Below are positions 62,296-64,000 of a stretch of DNA of 64,000 nucleotides, piece after piece. Source of the DNA: Crocinitomicaceae bacterium (GTDB lineage: Bacteria; Bacteroidota; Bacteroidia; Flavobacteriales_D; Crocinitomicaceae); NCBI GenBank assembly GCA_024643365.1, contig JAHENC010000025.1, forward strand, positions 22,394 through 86,393, read 5' to 3'. The notes beneath the pieces were generated by a model. That model was not told where the DNA came from, searched no databases, and worked only from the letters and a program-made list of their open reading frames with translations. Every line of letters starts with the position of its first letter. Position 1 is the first letter of the stretch. The position numbers were made by a program, and so were the translations under genes.

Positions 62296-63669
62296 GCTCT
62301 CTGGTTTGACTATTTTGCGGTAGTTTGCTTTGGTAATTCGTTCAAATTGGCCACCCAATAAGTAGCGGCGGACAGATGACGGTGACATTCCGAATTGCTT
62401 TCCTGTTTCTAATGCTTGGGCCCAACTGAATTCATTGGGGAGGGCTGCAAAAAAGTGCTGCTGCTTTGCTTGTGTTTGAATGATTTTACTACCGTCTTTC
62501 ATGTCGGCGATGAGCATATTGGCATGGTATAATAGCGTTAAGCTAATCTTTTTGGCAATGACCAAATCTGCCTGCTGTATTTTGACCGTAAGCTGGTTTT
62601 TTCGTTTCTTAAAATGGTAATAGCGCACCATGCTCATGACCATCGCGATGCGAAAACTAATGAGTCCAAGGCGGTGAATGGTGGCTAAAATAGGAACGCC
62701 AGATCCTCGATGTGCAACCTCTGTTACTTCACGAAAAAAGGCAATAAAATCGGCTTGTTGTTCGGGTAAGAAATATAGTTGTATAGATTCAGATTGTGCT
62801 TTTAGAAATTGGTACATCTGCTGGGCCAACTGTCCCAATTCACGAAAAGAGTGTCCCGGATCTGTCCCATTGTGGACAAATACGTCCCGGAAACTTGGGA
62901 CAGCTGGAAACGAATAAAACATGAAACGACTAAACAATCCGTTTTCAGTGTTCGGTATCAAGCGAAAAACCTGTCCGCGTGTCCCGGTAAGAAGTACCGA
63001 TAGACGTGGATGTTCTACTGAAAAGTGTTCGCGGTTCTGACGTCGTTGCATCTCTACTGGTTCATGATGAAATGCGCCGCGTAGTACATCACTGAAATTT
63101 CCCCAATCTTGCGCTAAGGCGTTGGCGAGTGTATCGGCTTCAGTTGAGAAGAGAATCCCTGCCCCGTCGTTTTCACTGAGGGTTTGCACCACCGAGCTCG
63201 CACTATTGTTGGCAGGAATAAAAAGTAGTTTATATGGTGGTTCTTTCAGTTGAGCAAGATCCCGGTCTTTGTTCTTGATCTTCTCTTTCTTGAGTTCATC
63301 AAATGCTTGTTTGGCCAAGCGTGTCTCATCCAAAAGCATTTTATGGATTTCCATGCCAATGAGGCGTGTCCAACTAAGCACACCTTTACCTGAGCCTGCT
63401 GGTGCTTCAATAAACGTGTAGAGGTTAGGAGAAACCCATTTACGGTCATAGAAGCCAATCACATTTGGCATGCAACCCGACAAAACGGTGATTGAGCCCA
63501 GTAATAAGATGTCTCGCTCATACGGATTATTGATGTTTTCAAACAAACTCTTAAGTGGATCGGGCAAATGTTTGTATATTTCTTCAGGCAAGTTAGCGCA
63601 AAGCTCGTCCTGGTATTGCGGTAATAAGAATAAATCTTCTTGCTCGACATTGAATGGTTTTGAATGCAT
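62284..63669 (-). CDS. DUF3987 protein (mobile-element primase/helicase-like)
   Basis: 461 residues. A P-loop is visible in EAPAGSGKGVLSWTRLIG (about 89-106) and further NTPase-like segments follow (YKLLFIPANNSASSVVQTLS; GAGILFSTEADTLANALA, with an acidic SxE; HPRLSVLLTGTRGQVFRLIP). The C-terminus (about 410-455) has an HTH-like end (GMSPSSVRRYLLGGQFERIT). DUF3987 proteins are carried by Bacteroidota integrative elements and plasmids and probably act in element replication. It follows the HTH gene by 2 nt. Confidence 0.82.
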   Translation of the reverse strand: MHSKPFNVEQEDLFLLPQYQDELCANLPEEIYKHLPDPLKSLFENINNPYERDILLLGSITVLSGCMPNVIGFYDRKWVSPNLYTFIEAPAGSGKGVLSWTRLIGMEIHKMLLDETRLAKQAFDELKKEKIKNKDRDLAQLKEPPYKLLFIPANNSASSVVQTLSENDGAGILFSTEADTLANALAQDWGNFSDVLRGAFHHEPVEMQRRQNREHFSVEHPRLSVLLTGTRGQVFRLIPNTENGLFSRFMFYSFPAVPSFRDVFVHNGTDPGHSFRELGQLAQQMYQFLKAQSESIQLYFLPEQQADFIAFFREVTEVAHRGSGVPILATIHRLGLISFRIAMVMSMVRYYHFKKRKNQLTVKIQQADLVIAKKISLTLLYHANMLIADMKDGSKIIQTQAKQQHFFAALPNEFSWAQALETGKQFGMSPSSVRRYLLGGQFERITKANYRKIVKPESGEH

Positions 63670-63671
63670 GA

Positions 63672-64000
63672 TTAACGTCTTAAAGGTTTATCCTGCACAT
63701 ACCTTAATGCCTCTCGCTGAATGTTTTTCTCTTGCTCGTGCTTTCCAGCATCAAGCCATTCTTCTAAATCCCCTCTTCGAAATAGAATCTTCTTTCCATT
63801 CTTGTAGAAAGGGATTTTTCGCCTACTCGTCATGGAGTACAAAGTCTGTTTGGCAATATGCAGAAACTCTGCTGCCTGAGTGGCATTGAGTACTTCGGCT
63901 TTTTGATTGTTCTCAGCCAGTTCTGTAACTGACGATTCTTGATGCTGTTCTAATGCGGTCTGAACTGCTTCATTCACCAACTCTGTGATGAATGCTTGTA
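63672..64000 (-). CDS. Excisionase-like HTH protein (5' end beyond window)
   Basis: The frame stays open to the right edge (readable as AFITELVNEAVQTALEQHQ), so the start is likely outside. The C-terminal domain is a MerR/excisionase-type HTH: VLNATQAAEFLHIAKQTLYS followed by MTSRRKIPFYKNGKKILFRR and LEEWLDAGK. Such proteins regulate excision or transfer of Bacteroidota integrative elements. It is co-directional with and 2 nt from DUF3987, marking an element backbone. Confidence 0.8.
   Translation of the reverse strand, partial: QAFITELVNEAVQTALEQHQESSVTELAENNQKAEVLNATQAAEFLHIAKQTLYSMTSRRKIPFYKNGKKILFRRGDLEEWLDAGKHEQEKNIQREALRYVQDKPLRR

Overview
The window looks like chromosome from a low-GC member of the Bacteroidota, most likely Flavobacteriales and possibly close to Fluviicola/Crocinitomicaceae (an inference from gene content; no rRNA is present). 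Supporting signs are type IX secretion (T9SS) C-terminal sorting domains, a TonB receptor paired with a DUF4249 lipoprotein, a GldI-like FKBP lipoprotein, a PUR/DUF3276 protein, an S46 dipeptidyl-peptidase, the Bacteroidota-type omega subunit, and TAnnTTTG promoter boxes in place of clear Shine-Dalgarno sites.

Positions 1-8.4 kb (minus strand) are a housekeeping block: rpoZ, bamD, an M23/LysM peptidase, two FKBP isomerases, nrnA, a TlpA-like protein, miaA and an MltF-like transglycosylase. A PUR protein and tRNA-Val follow. Directly after the tRNA is an integrase-remnant scar: the N-terminal two thirds of a tyrosine recombinase are fused in frame to the tail of a glycosyltransferase-like gene. 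Positions 10.4-33.2 kb are core again: AraC and BON proteins, TonB/DUF4249, the pabB-tilS-rRNA methyltransferase-Crp run, a DPP7-like S46 peptidase, aroB, proline dehydrogenase, a T9SS/outer-membrane gene trio, a thiolase and a GlcD-type oxidase.

From about 33.9 kb to the right edge the window is an accessory island. Its left edge truncates an S74 chaperone-domain gene next to 11-bp-phased AGCAAC repeats. Its right part holds a DUF3987 primase/helicase-like gene and an excisionase-like HTH gene. A perfect 32-bp inverted repeat (34091-34122 and 62264-62295) brackets the cargo. The cargo, in order: a Gly-rich-repeat protein with a trypsin-like protease; an AbiE toxin-antitoxin pair; a small protein coupled to a zinc-hook ATPase with a HEPN-like motif; a reverse transcriptase preceded by a structured ncRNA of about 323 nt; a four-gene signalling operon (small protein, membrane protein, histidine kinase, LuxR-type regulator); four T9SS-secreted proteins and an HNH nuclease; a RES toxin; a Kiwa-like pair (KwaA/KwaB) followed by a broken duplicate of the RES 3' end; and a zeta-like kinase with an overlapping 56-codon gene.

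The most notable element is the reverse transcriptase module. The upstream RNA is closed by a perfect 9-bp stem 305 nt apart and contains internal hairpins. It also holds an approximately 70-codon stop-free frame on the sense strand and a 77-codon one on the antisense strand. This resembles DRT2-type antiphage systems, in which the RT copies an ncRNA into a repetitive 'never-ending' gene. A GGT-N6-ACC motif recurs upstream of several island genes, including the LuxR operon and T9SS genes, and may mark a local regulon.
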